Source of the DNA: Mycobacterium sp. 1081908.1
GTDB taxonomy: Bacteria; Actinomycetota; Actinomycetes; Mycobacteriales; Mycobacteriaceae
Assembly (NCBI RefSeq): GCF_001673535.1
Contig: NZ_LZLY01000128.1
Location: forward strand, 41,785 to 105,784
Reading direction: 5' to 3'
DNA length: 64,000 nt
A program made the position numbers and the translations under genes. Below are positions 17,583-25,137 of the stretch, one piece after another (within the stretch, counting starts at the first letter, position 1; each line of letters begins with the position of its first letter). The notes beneath the pieces were generated by a model, which was not told the DNA's origin, ran no database searches, and saw only the letters and a list, made by a program, of their open reading frames with translations.

Positions 17583-17611
17583 TTGACATAGATCAGGCAG
17601 GTTGATATCAC
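17583..17611 (+). promoter_or_regulatory. Candidate SigA-type promoter
   Basis: TTGACA at 17583-17588 and TATCAC at 17606-17611 with a 17-base spacer, about 50 bases upstream of the deazaflavin-dependent reductase start. This is a rare near-consensus -35/-10 pair for this genome, and would give that gene its own strong promoter. Confidence 0.6.
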
Positions 17612-17660
17612 TGGGAAGGTGCTGCCACGCCGATTCGCCGACGAGTGACCGGGGGACGAG

Positions 17661-18107
17661 ATGACCGATCCCAAACCGCCAGCCTGGCTGAAGGCGATGA
17701 ACAAGGTGATGATGCGGTTGCAGAAGCTTGGCATCGTCGCCGGGCCGGTCCGGGTGCTCACCGTGCCCGGCCGCAAGTCGGGGCAACTACGCAGCACGCC
17801 GGTGACCCCCTTCGTGCTTCATGACAGCCGCTACGTCGTCGGATATCAGCGCGCCGATTGGGTGCTCAACGCCCGCGCCGCGAGCACCGGCACCATCATC
17901 CGGGGCCGAAAGTCTGAGCGGGTGGCGTTTGCCGAGCTCTCCGCCGAGCAAGCCCGGCCGGTGCTGCGCGCTTTCCCCGACAAAGTGCCGCGCGGCGTCG
18001 GATTCTATAAGCGCTCGGGGCTGGTGGAGCAAGGAACCGCCGACGAATTCGAGGCCCTCGCCGGCCGATGCGCGGTGTTCCGGCTCGACGTCGTACCGGC
18101 ATCCTGA
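17661..18107 (+). CDS. Nitroreductase family deazaflavin (F420)-dependent oxidoreductase
   Basis: A 148-residue protein of the Ddn-like split beta-barrel family. Typical segments are VRVLTVPGRKSGQLRSTPVTPF (about residues 30-51), which contacts the F420 phosphate, and YVVGYQRADWVLNARAASTGTIIRGRK (about 58-84). These small enzymes use reduced F420 to reduce quinones or nitro compounds at the membrane. ATG at 17661 follows a purine-rich GGGGGACGAG. Its last 103 bases overlap, on the opposite strand, the 3' end of the MmpL gene. Confidence 0.85.
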   Translation: MTDPKPPAWLKAMNKVMMRLQKLGIVAGPVRVLTVPGRKSGQLRSTPVTPFVLHDSRYVVGYQRADWVLNARAASTGTIIRGRKSERVAFAELSAEQARPVLRAFPDKVPRGVGFYKRSGLVEQGTADEFEALAGRCAVFRLDVVPAS

Positions 18108-20902
18108 CCCCTGCGCACGAAGCGCGGCCAGAAGAACCACCTACCCATCAGCGCGACGATGGAGGGCACCACGAGCGCCCGCACCACCAGGGTGTCCATC
18201 ATCAGCCCGACCGCGATGGTCGTGCCGATCTGGGCGATGCTGAGCACGCTGCTGCCCAGCAGTGCGAGCATGGTGAGCCCGAAGACAATCCCGGCCGTGG
18301 TGACCACCCCGCCGGTGCCGCCGAACGCGCGAATGATGCCCGTTCGGATTCCCGCGGTCGCCTCGTGCTTGATCCGCAGCGCCAGTAGCAGGTTGTAGTC
18401 CGCGCCGACGGCGATCAGCGCGATGAAGGCGATGGGCCCGACGGCCCAGTGCAGCTCGTGATGAAGCAGGCGCTGCCAGATCAGCGCGCTGATTCCCAGC
18501 GCCGATGCGTAGGAGGCGGCGACCGTGCCGACGACGACCAGCCCGGCCACCGGGCTGCGCAGCATCGCCGTGACGATCAGGAAGATGAGCACCAGCGCCG
18601 CACCGACGAGCAATGCGCTGTCGCGGGCGACGAAACGTTGCAGGTCGCCGGTCACCGGGCCGACGCCGGCCAGGTCGACTCCCGTCGGCGTCAGCGTTCC
18701 CTCCTTGGTGGCCTCCTTGACCGCCGTTCGCACCTGGCCCGCCCGCGACGCGCCCTCGGCGCCCCATTCGTTGCCGTCGCCGTAGACCAGGAGGTAGGTA
18801 GCGCGACCGTCGGCGGAAATCAGCTGATGCAGCACCTCGACATAGCGCGGGTCGCTCAGCGCTCGCTGCGGCAGGTAGAAGCCGGACGCGGCGCTGCCCT
18901 GGAATTGGGTGGCGATCTCCGTCAGGTAGTCGGTCAACTGGTGCAGCTGTGGCCCCAACGTCTCGCTCAGGCTCGACAACTCGCGGGTGGCCGAGCGCGC
19001 CTGTGCCAGAGCGTCTTTCATCGACACAACGGTTTGCGGCAGGTCCGACATGGCCGTCGCGGCGGTGCTTGACCCCCTGGTCAGCTTGGCGGCGCCGTCG
19101 CCTAGCCGCGTCGAGGTCTGCACCAGGCTGTCGACGGGCTGGATAACACGATCCACCGTCGAGCAGACCGGGTTGGCATCGCAGCCCGGCGTCCGCTCGA
19201 CGAAATCTCGCAGTGGGTCGAGGTAACCTGACACCGTCGTCACGGTCCGCTGCACGCCGTCCATGCCGCTGCGCATGTCGTCCGCGGCCGCGGACACGTC
19301 GGCCAATCCCACACTGCCGCTGCGCAATCCACCGCCGAGCTGGTCCACAGCGGTTTGTGTCTGCGCGAGAGCGTTGTCGAGTTCGGAGACCCGATTCAGC
19401 CGTTGGGTCAGTGTGTCGATCGTGTCCCCGAGTTGGCGGCCGAGCACTCCGGTCTGATATGTCAAAGTCGCCTGATCGGGCACCCTGCCGTCGGGGCGGC
19501 TCGCGGACTGCACCGCGCGCACCCCCGGGATCGCCATGATCTGGCGCGAGATCCGCTCGACGGCAATCAGCCCCGCCGGGGTGCGCAGGTCGTGGTCGGC
19601 CTGAATGGTGACGACGTCGGGCAGCAGAGAATTCGATGCGAAGTGCCGGTCGCTGGCCGCGTAGCCGCGGCTGGATTCGGCGGCGGACGGGGTGGCGGCC
19701 GGCTCGTTCCAGCCGACCCGCAGGCCGGCCAGCGGCAGCGCCGCCAGCAGGGTCAACCCGCCCGCGGTGATCAGCACGGGACCGGGCCAGCGCGCCACCA
19801 CGGCTCCAACACGCCGCCAGCGCCGCGACGTCTTCGAGGGTCGCGGCTCGAGAAACCCGCGGCGCAGCGCCAAACCCATCAGCGCGGGCGTCAGCGTCAA
19901 CGCCGCAGCCATGGTAACCAGAATCCCTATGGCGCAGGGTATCCCGGCGCTGCGGAACATTCCCACCTTGGCGAAGCCAAGGCATCCCAGCGCAACCGAT
20001 ATCGTCAGCGCCGACCCGATCACCACCGGCGCGACGGCGCGGTAGGCCTCGAGCAGCGCCTGCATCGGCGCGACGCGCCGGCGCCGCCCCTCGTGGTAGC
20101 GGCCGATGAGGAAAATCGCGTAGTCGGTGCCGGCACCCAGCGTCATCGCCGCCATGAGCGCCGCCGAGAACAGCGATACCTCAACGACATTGGCTTGGCC
20201 GAACGACGCGGCGACGGCGCGGCCCAGGGCCAGCGCGATGCCGACTGAGGTCAGCGGGATCGCCGCGGCGATCGGTGATCGGTACACCAACAGCAGCAAC
20301 AGCAGGATGACACCGACCGTGGCGGCGGTGATCGTGAGCATTTGCCGGTCGATCGCGGAGAATTCGTCGACGATGGTGGCGCCGGGTCCCGTGACGAGGA
20401 CGCGCAGGCCCGGCGGCGGTGACAGTTTGGCCACCTCGCCGCGCACGAAATTCACCGAATCGCGGGCCGCGGACGTGCCGAGCATTCCGGCGAGCCGCAC
20501 CATCAGGCTGACGGCCCGCCCATCGGAACTCTCGGCACCCGCGGCCGTGGCGGGCTGTGACCACAAGTCGGTCACCGCATCCACGTGGCCGCGATCGGAG
20601 GAAAGCGCCGCGGTCAGCGCGTCGTAGAACTGCCGGTCGCGCGGCGTAAGCCGCTGATCCCGTTCCAGCACAACGTAAACGAAGTTGTTGCTCGGCTTTT
20701 GGCCGAACAGCCGGGCCGCACGGGATGCGGCGACCGAACTCGGTGCGTCCGCCGGCATGAACGTGCGGGCATGGGTGTCCACCACCCGTTCCAGTTGCGG
20801 GACGGCGAGATTGGCGCCGGCCGCCGCCAGGACCCACAGGCCGACGATCAGGATCGCGTATCGGCCGGTGAGGCGGGCGAGAATTCCCCTTCCGTCATGC
20901 AA
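18005..20902 (-). CDS. MmpL-type RND transporter
   Basis: A 965-residue, 12-helix exporter. Both halves have the paired proton-relay residues of MmpL proteins: GAGTDYAIFLIGRYHEGRR (TDY near residue 259) and GVGADYNLLLALRIKHEA (ADY near 834). Large extracytoplasmic loops follow TM1 and TM7. MmpL proteins export cell-wall lipids or siderophores across the inner membrane. The start is inferred as TTG at 20902, which overlaps the stop of the upstream small gene by eight bases (TTGCATGA) and gives family length; there is no ATG or GTG nearby. No MmpS gene is adjacent. The C-terminal tail (about 35 residues, Ser/Arg-rich) lies in the antisense overlap with the reductase gene. Confidence 0.85.
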   Translation of the reverse strand: MHDGRGILARLTGRYAILIVGLWVLAAAGANLAVPQLERVVDTHARTFMPADAPSSVAASRAARLFGQKPSNNFVYVVLERDQRLTPRDRQFYDALTAALSSDRGHVDAVTDLWSQPATAAGAESSDGRAVSLMVRLAGMLGTSAARDSVNFVRGEVAKLSPPPGLRVLVTGPGATIVDEFSAIDRQMLTITAATVGVILLLLLLVYRSPIAAAIPLTSVGIALALGRAVAASFGQANVVEVSLFSAALMAAMTLGAGTDYAIFLIGRYHEGRRRRVAPMQALLEAYRAVAPVVIGSALTISVALGCLGFAKVGMFRSAGIPCAIGILVTMAAALTLTPALMGLALRRGFLEPRPSKTSRRWRRVGAVVARWPGPVLITAGGLTLLAALPLAGLRVGWNEPAATPSAAESSRGYAASDRHFASNSLLPDVVTIQADHDLRTPAGLIAVERISRQIMAIPGVRAVQSASRPDGRVPDQATLTYQTGVLGRQLGDTIDTLTQRLNRVSELDNALAQTQTAVDQLGGGLRSGSVGLADVSAAADDMRSGMDGVQRTVTTVSGYLDPLRDFVERTPGCDANPVCSTVDRVIQPVDSLVQTSTRLGDGAAKLTRGSSTAATAMSDLPQTVVSMKDALAQARSATRELSSLSETLGPQLHQLTDYLTEIATQFQGSAASGFYLPQRALSDPRYVEVLHQLISADGRATYLLVYGDGNEWGAEGASRAGQVRTAVKEATKEGTLTPTGVDLAGVGPVTGDLQRFVARDSALLVGAALVLIFLIVTAMLRSPVAGLVVVGTVAASYASALGISALIWQRLLHHELHWAVGPIAFIALIAVGADYNLLLALRIKHEATAGIRTGIIRAFGGTGGVVTTAGIVFGLTMLALLGSSVLSIAQIGTTIAVGLMMDTLVVRALVVPSIVALMGRWFFWPRFVRRGQDAGTTSSRNTAHRPARASNSSAVPCSTSPERL

Positions 20903-21272
20903 CGGTCTGCCGATCGCCCGGTCCGCCCAGCAACTCCATGGCCCGCCGCTCGCCGCCGGACAGGGAGCGCAGCCGCAGCGACCGCCGGGATGCGATTTCC
21001 AGCAGGGCGTGCAGCCCGGGCTCGGCGGCCGCGAGGTCGGCCAGCACCCGCTCGGCCGCAACGCCGTCGTGCGCCGCCTGATCCAGCTTGGCGACGAGCA
21101 TCGTCATCCAGCGCTGTCGCAGCGACAGCAGTAGCCCCTCCTCGCCGCCGAACAACCGAGACACCTCGGACGAACCGTCGGCCAGGGCGAGCGCCGCCTC
21201 GGGATCGGTCTCGGCGGCCTTGATCACGTTGGCCATGAAGGCCATCCGCTCGTGCAGCAGTGTCCATGTCAT
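20895..21272 (-). CDS. Conserved small protein upstream of MmpL
   Basis: A 125-residue soluble-looking helical protein (MTWTLLHERMAFMANVIKAAETDPEAALALADGSSEVSRLFG) with no signal peptide or membrane helix. It contains a DNA-free helical pattern and LRLRSLSGGERRAMEL near the C-terminus. I do not recognise a family with a known function. Its stop overlaps the TTG start of MmpL, so it is translationally coupled to the exporter and may regulate or accompany it, in place of the usual MmpS. Divergent from the two-component system 132 bases away. Confidence 0.6.
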   Translation of the reverse strand: MTWTLLHERMAFMANVIKAAETDPEAALALADGSSEVSRLFGGEEGLLLSLRQRWMTMLVAKLDQAAHDGVAAERVLADLAAAEPGLHALLEIASRRSLRLRSLSGGERRAMELLGGPGDRQTVA

Positions 21273-21404
21273 GCCTCGACGTTAGGAACGCCGGCCCCCG
21301 CCGCGCGTCGTGCCGCGGTTCGGTCTTCGTCTCCTACCACGGGCGGAGACGGGTGCCGACCTCGGCATGATGTGGGCGGCGGGACGCGGTTCTACGATTG
21401 TTTG

Positions 21405-22613
21405 ATGTTGCGTGCCGCGGCGGGGTACCTGCGGGAACGGCTTCGCCGCCGAGGTGAACTCCTCCCGGTCGGGATCACGTGGTCTTTCCTGATCGTCACG
21501 GATGGCGTCGTGATACTCGGCTCCCTCATATCGACGCTGCAGCGACCTGCCGCCGACGTGCCCATCGCCTTGGCCGCGCTCGTCATCGCCCTGTCACCGG
21601 CGATGATGTTTTTCTTCTTCAACGTAAAGCTCACTGCCGTTCCCTTGTGGCTGACGTGGTCGGTGTCCACCGCAGTGATGCTGTTCGCCACTTCAACGCC
21701 CGTTCACGGCGACTTCGCGCCGGGATTGCTGGTGCTGATGGTCGGGGGCGTTGGGACATTGACATCTCCTATCGGCGGCTTCCTGGCCGCCGCGTCGGCG
21801 GCCGCGCTGCTGCTTGCCGCATCCGCGTTGCACCGCCTCGAGGCGGTGGCCCTGTACCTAGGGATGGTCGCGGTGGCTTGGCTGATCGGATACCTGATGC
21901 GTACCCAACGCCTGCTGCTGGCCGAACAAATCCGGGCACAGGAGGCGCTGGCCGAGCACGCGGCCGCCGACGAGCGACGCCGCATCGCCCGCGAGGTGCA
22001 CGACGTCATCGCCCATTCGCTCAGCGTCACCCTGTTGCACGTGACCGGTGCGCGGCGGGTGCTGCAGCAGGATCGCGACGTCGACGACGCGGTCGAGGCG
22101 CTCGAGCAGGCCGAGCGGCTGGGCCGGCAGGCGATGGCCGACATCCGCCGGACCGTCGGGCTTCTCGACGATTCCCCGATGAAGCTGGCGCCCGAGCCCG
22201 GCGTCGACGACATCACGATGCTCGTCGAGGACTTTCGGCGGGCCGGGCTGGCCGTCACGTTGCGCGTCGAAGGGTCCACCGACCACGCGTCGGCGGCGGT
22301 CGGCCACGCGCTATACCGCATCACCCAGGAATCGCTGGCCAACATCGCCAAACACGCACCGGACTCGAAATCAGCTGTGGCGCTTCGTGTTTCGGCGGCA
22401 TCGGCGATCCTCGAGGTCGACAATCGCCTGCCGGCCGCGGTGGCCGCGGCCCCGTGCGCGGAGGGGCGCGGCGTGAGCGGCATGCGCCAGCGCGTGGAGC
22501 TGCTGGGCGGCGCGATCGAGGTCGGCCCCACCCGCGAAGGGTGGGCGGTGCGCGCCGAGATCCCGCTCGAAGGTGGCGACACTGGCTGGCGGCCGCCGTG
22601 GTGCAAGTTGTGA
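21405..22613 (+). CDS. NarL-family sensor histidine kinase
   Basis: A 402-residue membrane kinase. Six hydrophobic segments occupy residues about 20-165, followed by a HisKA_3 dimerisation domain with phospho-acceptor His199 in REVHDVIAHSLSVTLLHVTGARRVL and a C-terminal HATPase with GVSGMRQRVELLGG. This is the short-loop intramembrane-sensing design. The ATG at 21405 starts just before the first helix. Its TGA overlaps the GTG of the response regulator (GTGA), so the pair is cotranscribed and coupled. Being divergent from the MmpL pair suggests that exporter as a target. Confidence 0.85.
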   Translation: MLRAAAGYLRERLRRRGELLPVGITWSFLIVTDGVVILGSLISTLQRPAADVPIALAALVIALSPAMMFFFFNVKLTAVPLWLTWSVSTAVMLFATSTPVHGDFAPGLLVLMVGGVGTLTSPIGGFLAAASAAALLLAASALHRLEAVALYLGMVAVAWLIGYLMRTQRLLLAEQIRAQEALAEHAAADERRRIAREVHDVIAHSLSVTLLHVTGARRVLQQDRDVDDAVEALEQAERLGRQAMADIRRTVGLLDDSPMKLAPEPGVDDITMLVEDFRRAGLAVTLRVEGSTDHASAAVGHALYRITQESLANIAKHAPDSKSAVALRVSAASAILEVDNRLPAAVAAAPCAEGRGVSGMRQRVELLGGAIEVGPTREGWAVRAEIPLEGGDTGWRPPWCKL

Positions 22614-23284
22614 TCCCCAATATCGCCGAATCGGCCGAGATCGCCGTGCTGCTGGTCGACGACCAGGACTTGGTGCGGTCCGGGTTGCGCCGGATCCTGC
22701 GCCGCAAGGACGGATTCAATGTGGTCGCCGAGTGCGCCGACGGGGACGAGGTGCCCGCCGCCGTCGCCGAGCACCGACCCGACGTCGTCGTGATGGACCT
22801 GCGGATGCGACGGGTCGACGGCATCGAGGCGACGCGCAGGCTGGCCGGGGGCCCGCCGGTGCTCGCGTTGACCACATTCAACGAGGACGACCTGCTGTCC
22901 GGGGCGCTGCGGGCCGGCGCAGCCGGATTCGTGCTCAAGGACTCGTCGGCCGAGGAGTTGATCCGCGCCGTGCGGACGGTGGCCAGGGGAGACAGCTACC
23001 TGGATCCCGCCGTCACTTCGCGCGTGCTCACCACCTACCGCAAGGCCGCCAACGGCGCGAGCGAAAAACAGGGCAACGAGATCGCCCAGCTGACCAGCCG
23101 CGAGTTGGACGTGTTGACGTTGATCGGAAAGGGCCTGTCCAACAGCGAGATCGCCGACGAACTCTGCATCTCGGGTGTCACGGTCAAAAGCCACATCGGC
23201 CGGATCTTCGGGAAGCTCGACCTGCGCGACCGCGCCGCGGCGATCGTCTACGCCTACGACAACGGGATCGTCGCGCCGCGCTGA
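22610..23284 (+). CDS. NarL/LuxR-type response regulator
   Basis: A 224-residue regulator. The receiver domain (about residues 10-125) has the acidic pair in VLLVDDQDLVRSG, phospho-acceptor Asp63 in VVVMDLRM, Thr in LALTTFNEDD and Lys in FVLKDSS. The C-terminal LuxR HTH is LTSRELDVLTLIGKGLSNSEIADELCISGVTVKSHIGRIFGKL. The GTG start at 22610 overlaps the kinase stop by four bases. It would be phosphorylated by the upstream kinase and bind promoters as a dimer. Confidence 0.9.
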   Translation: MIPNIAESAEIAVLLVDDQDLVRSGLRRILRRKDGFNVVAECADGDEVPAAVAEHRPDVVVMDLRMRRVDGIEATRRLAGGPPVLALTTFNEDDLLSGALRAGAAGFVLKDSSAEELIRAVRTVARGDSYLDPAVTSRVLTTYRKAANGASEKQGNEIAQLTSRELDVLTLIGKGLSNSEIADELCISGVTVKSHIGRIFGKLDLRDRAAAIVYAYDNGIVAPR

Positions 23285-23306
23285 CACGTCAAAAGGTGCG
23301 GCGAAC

Positions 23307-23352
23307 GTGCGGCCAGCCGCACATTCGGCTTCGAGCGTGCGGCCAGCCGCAC
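23307..23352. repeat. Tandem 16-base hairpin repeat at a convergent junction
   Basis: GTGCGGCCAGCCGCAC occurs at 23307-23322 and 23337-23352, exactly 30 bases apart. Each copy is a perfect dyad that can fold as a six-base stem with a CCAG loop. The element fills the gap between two convergent genes and ends three bases before the second stop codon. The reverse complement occurs, also as a 30-base-spaced pair, at 41167-41212. A bidirectional terminator role is likely. Confidence 0.75.
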
Positions 23353-23354
23353 GG

Positions 23355-23735
23355 TCACATCGGGGTGGCCTGCTGGGCCAGGTTCAGCAATACGTAGGCG
23401 ACGCAGAAAAGGAAGTTGAGGACCACCAGGACCAGGCCCATGAACAGCAGCGAACGGGTGCCCTGCCGCTTGAGGCGCTTGACCCGCGCGCCGCGGGCCT
23501 CGCGGTTGAGCTGCATCGCGATCAACGCGAAATTGACGTCCGTGACTTCGTCGTCCGCCACGGGCACACCGGCCACCATCTGGCGCAAGCGTTCGGGGGC
23601 GGTGTGAACTCCGACGCGCTCGAAGCGGTGACACAGCCGTCGCGCCCGCCTGCGGCCGAGTGCCTGACATCGCATCTGTACCTGATGCATGAGCTGCCGC
23701 CGTTCGTAGCCCCAGGCATCGGACGGAACCGTCAC
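23355..23735 (-). CDS. Small membrane-anchored hypothetical protein
   Basis: A 126-residue protein of unknown family. The N-terminal 90 residues are basic and helical (WGYERRQLMHQVQMRCQALGRRRARRL, then VTDVNFALIAMQLNREARGARVKRLKRQGTR); one membrane helix (SLLFMGLVLVVLNFLFCVAYVLLNL, about residues 95-119) ends the protein. This gives a cytoplasmic basic domain with a C-terminal tail anchor. GTG at 23735 is chosen because upstream codons look non-coding. It stands alone, convergent with the response regulator across the hairpin repeat. Confidence 0.6.
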   Translation of the reverse strand: MTVPSDAWGYERRQLMHQVQMRCQALGRRRARRLCHRFERVGVHTAPERLRQMVAGVPVADDEVTDVNFALIAMQLNREARGARVKRLKRQGTRSLLFMGLVLVVLNFLFCVAYVLLNLAQQATPM

Positions 23736-23800
23736 AAGCCGGGAGTCTAACGCGCAAATACCCGCTTTCGGGAGGTCTAAGCCGATTCCGCCGGCACCTT

Positions 23801-25126
23801 TTAACCGCCGGTTATCCGCTCGGATTGGGGCAGGTCGAGGTAGCGCTCGAGGTTGCGATGCATGTTGATCACGCGCCGTTCTTCGCTGGAGAGCGCCAAG
23901 TGGGTGAAGCCCGGCTGGTGCAGGCCGCGCTGTAGGCCCGCCAGCAGCTGGATGTCCTGGGTGAGCACCAGGCCCGGTTCGGCCTCCCCGGCGGTGCTTC
24001 GGACGTCCGCCGGCTTGCTGCGCGGTGCGCCCGGCGCCATCCGGGTCATCAAAAAGATGACCATTTCGCCGTGATCGGGATCGGCGCCGGGCCTCGAGCA
24101 CATGACGGTCAGGTGGTCGGCGTTCGCCAGGAAGGTCATGTTGGGAAACACGTTGTACTGGTGCAACCGGGTGACCCGGTCGGTGTCGGCCCACTCGAGG
24201 TCCACCCCGCGGCTGGCCGCGAAGGCCCGCGTGCGGTCGGCGATCAAATCCTGAACGGTCTGTCCCGGCCGGCGTTCGTCCGCGGGAAACGGCGTGCCCT
24301 CGGCCGCACCCATCAGCGCGCCCTGCGTGTAGACGTAGGCGTCCCACACCTCTTCGTCGCTCAGCGCGCCCTCGAAGCGAGGGCTTTGCACACCGTAGGG
24401 CTGGTCGGACTTGCCGGTGTGACCCCAGATCTGCTGGGGCGCATGGATGTCGTCGACGCAGCGCAGCAGCTCGGGATGCAGCGTCTGAATGTGATAGGTC
24501 TCGCTGTAGCCATCGGCGATCGTCTTCCAGTTGGCGTCGACCTCGATGGTGAGCGTCGCATAGCAGCGGAAGTCGCTCAGGTGGCACCAGGCGATGTCGT
24601 CCGGCACCGCCTCCAGGTACTCGAGCAACGGCATCGCGCCGACGTCGAGATTGACGAAGACCAATCCCTCCCAGGTGTCCACCCGGGCGGGTATCAGCGG
24701 GAAGTCGGACAACCGCAGCGAGCCGAAGCCCTTGCGGTCAGGCACCCGCTTGAGCGTGCCGGCGAGGTCCCAGGTCCAGCCGTGATAGCCGCACTTGAGC
24801 TCGCGCAGCCCGGAACCCGAGCCGACGCACAGCGAGTTGCCCCGATGGCGGCACGCGTTCTGGAATGCCCGCAAGACGCCGTCGTCGCCGCGCACGATCA
24901 GCACCCCGTACGGACCGCAGCGGTAATCGAAATAGTCGCCCGGCTCGGCGACGTGATCGACCATGCAAGCCAGCTGCCACACCTTCGGCCACATCCGCTC
25001 GACCTCGAGTTGCGCGAACGCCGGCGAGTAATAGCGCTCGGCCGGCACCAGGGTGGGGCAGGCGGGCGGGGTGCCGATCGCGTCCTCGTCGCGGGTGCGA
25101 GTCGGGTTGCCGGCGGGAGCCTTCAC
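23801..25126 (-). CDS. Rieske non-heme iron oxygenase, alpha subunit
   Basis: A 441-residue ring-hydroxylating oxygenase component. The Rieske [2Fe-2S] ligands are C92 and H94 (CRHRGNSLC) and C112 and H115 (CGYHGW). The catalytic iron ligands are probably His212 and His217 in ETYHIQTLHPE, with a later Asp. Such enzymes hydroxylate or demethylate aromatic, steroid or quaternary ammonium substrates using electrons from a reductase. No ferredoxin or reductase gene is adjacent, so these must be supplied from elsewhere. It follows the amidohydrolase gene by 11 bases on the same strand and is probably cotranscribed with it. Confidence 0.88.
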   Translation of the reverse strand: MKAPAGNPTRTRDEDAIGTPPACPTLVPAERYYSPAFAQLEVERMWPKVWQLACMVDHVAEPGDYFDYRCGPYGVLIVRGDDGVLRAFQNACRHRGNSLCVGSGSGLRELKCGYHGWTWDLAGTLKRVPDRKGFGSLRLSDFPLIPARVDTWEGLVFVNLDVGAMPLLEYLEAVPDDIAWCHLSDFRCYATLTIEVDANWKTIADGYSETYHIQTLHPELLRCVDDIHAPQQIWGHTGKSDQPYGVQSPRFEGALSDEEVWDAYVYTQGALMGAAEGTPFPADERRPGQTVQDLIADRTRAFAASRGVDLEWADTDRVTRLHQYNVFPNMTFLANADHLTVMCSRPGADPDHGEMVIFLMTRMAPGAPRSKPADVRSTAGEAEPGLVLTQDIQLLAGLQRGLHQPGFTHLALSSEERRVINMHRNLERYLDLPQSERITGG

Positions 25127-25137
25127 GGGCGGCGCCC

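Noticed and set aside
23307..23352. Possible short CRISPR array from two repeats 30 bases apart
   Set aside because: Only two copies, each itself palindromic, with a 14-base gap and no cas genes; a terminator-type element fits better.
23254..23757. 167-codon alternative frame over the small membrane protein
   Set aside because: It has no hydrophobic segment and runs through the hairpin repeat; the other frame has a clear membrane helix and a stop just before the repeat.
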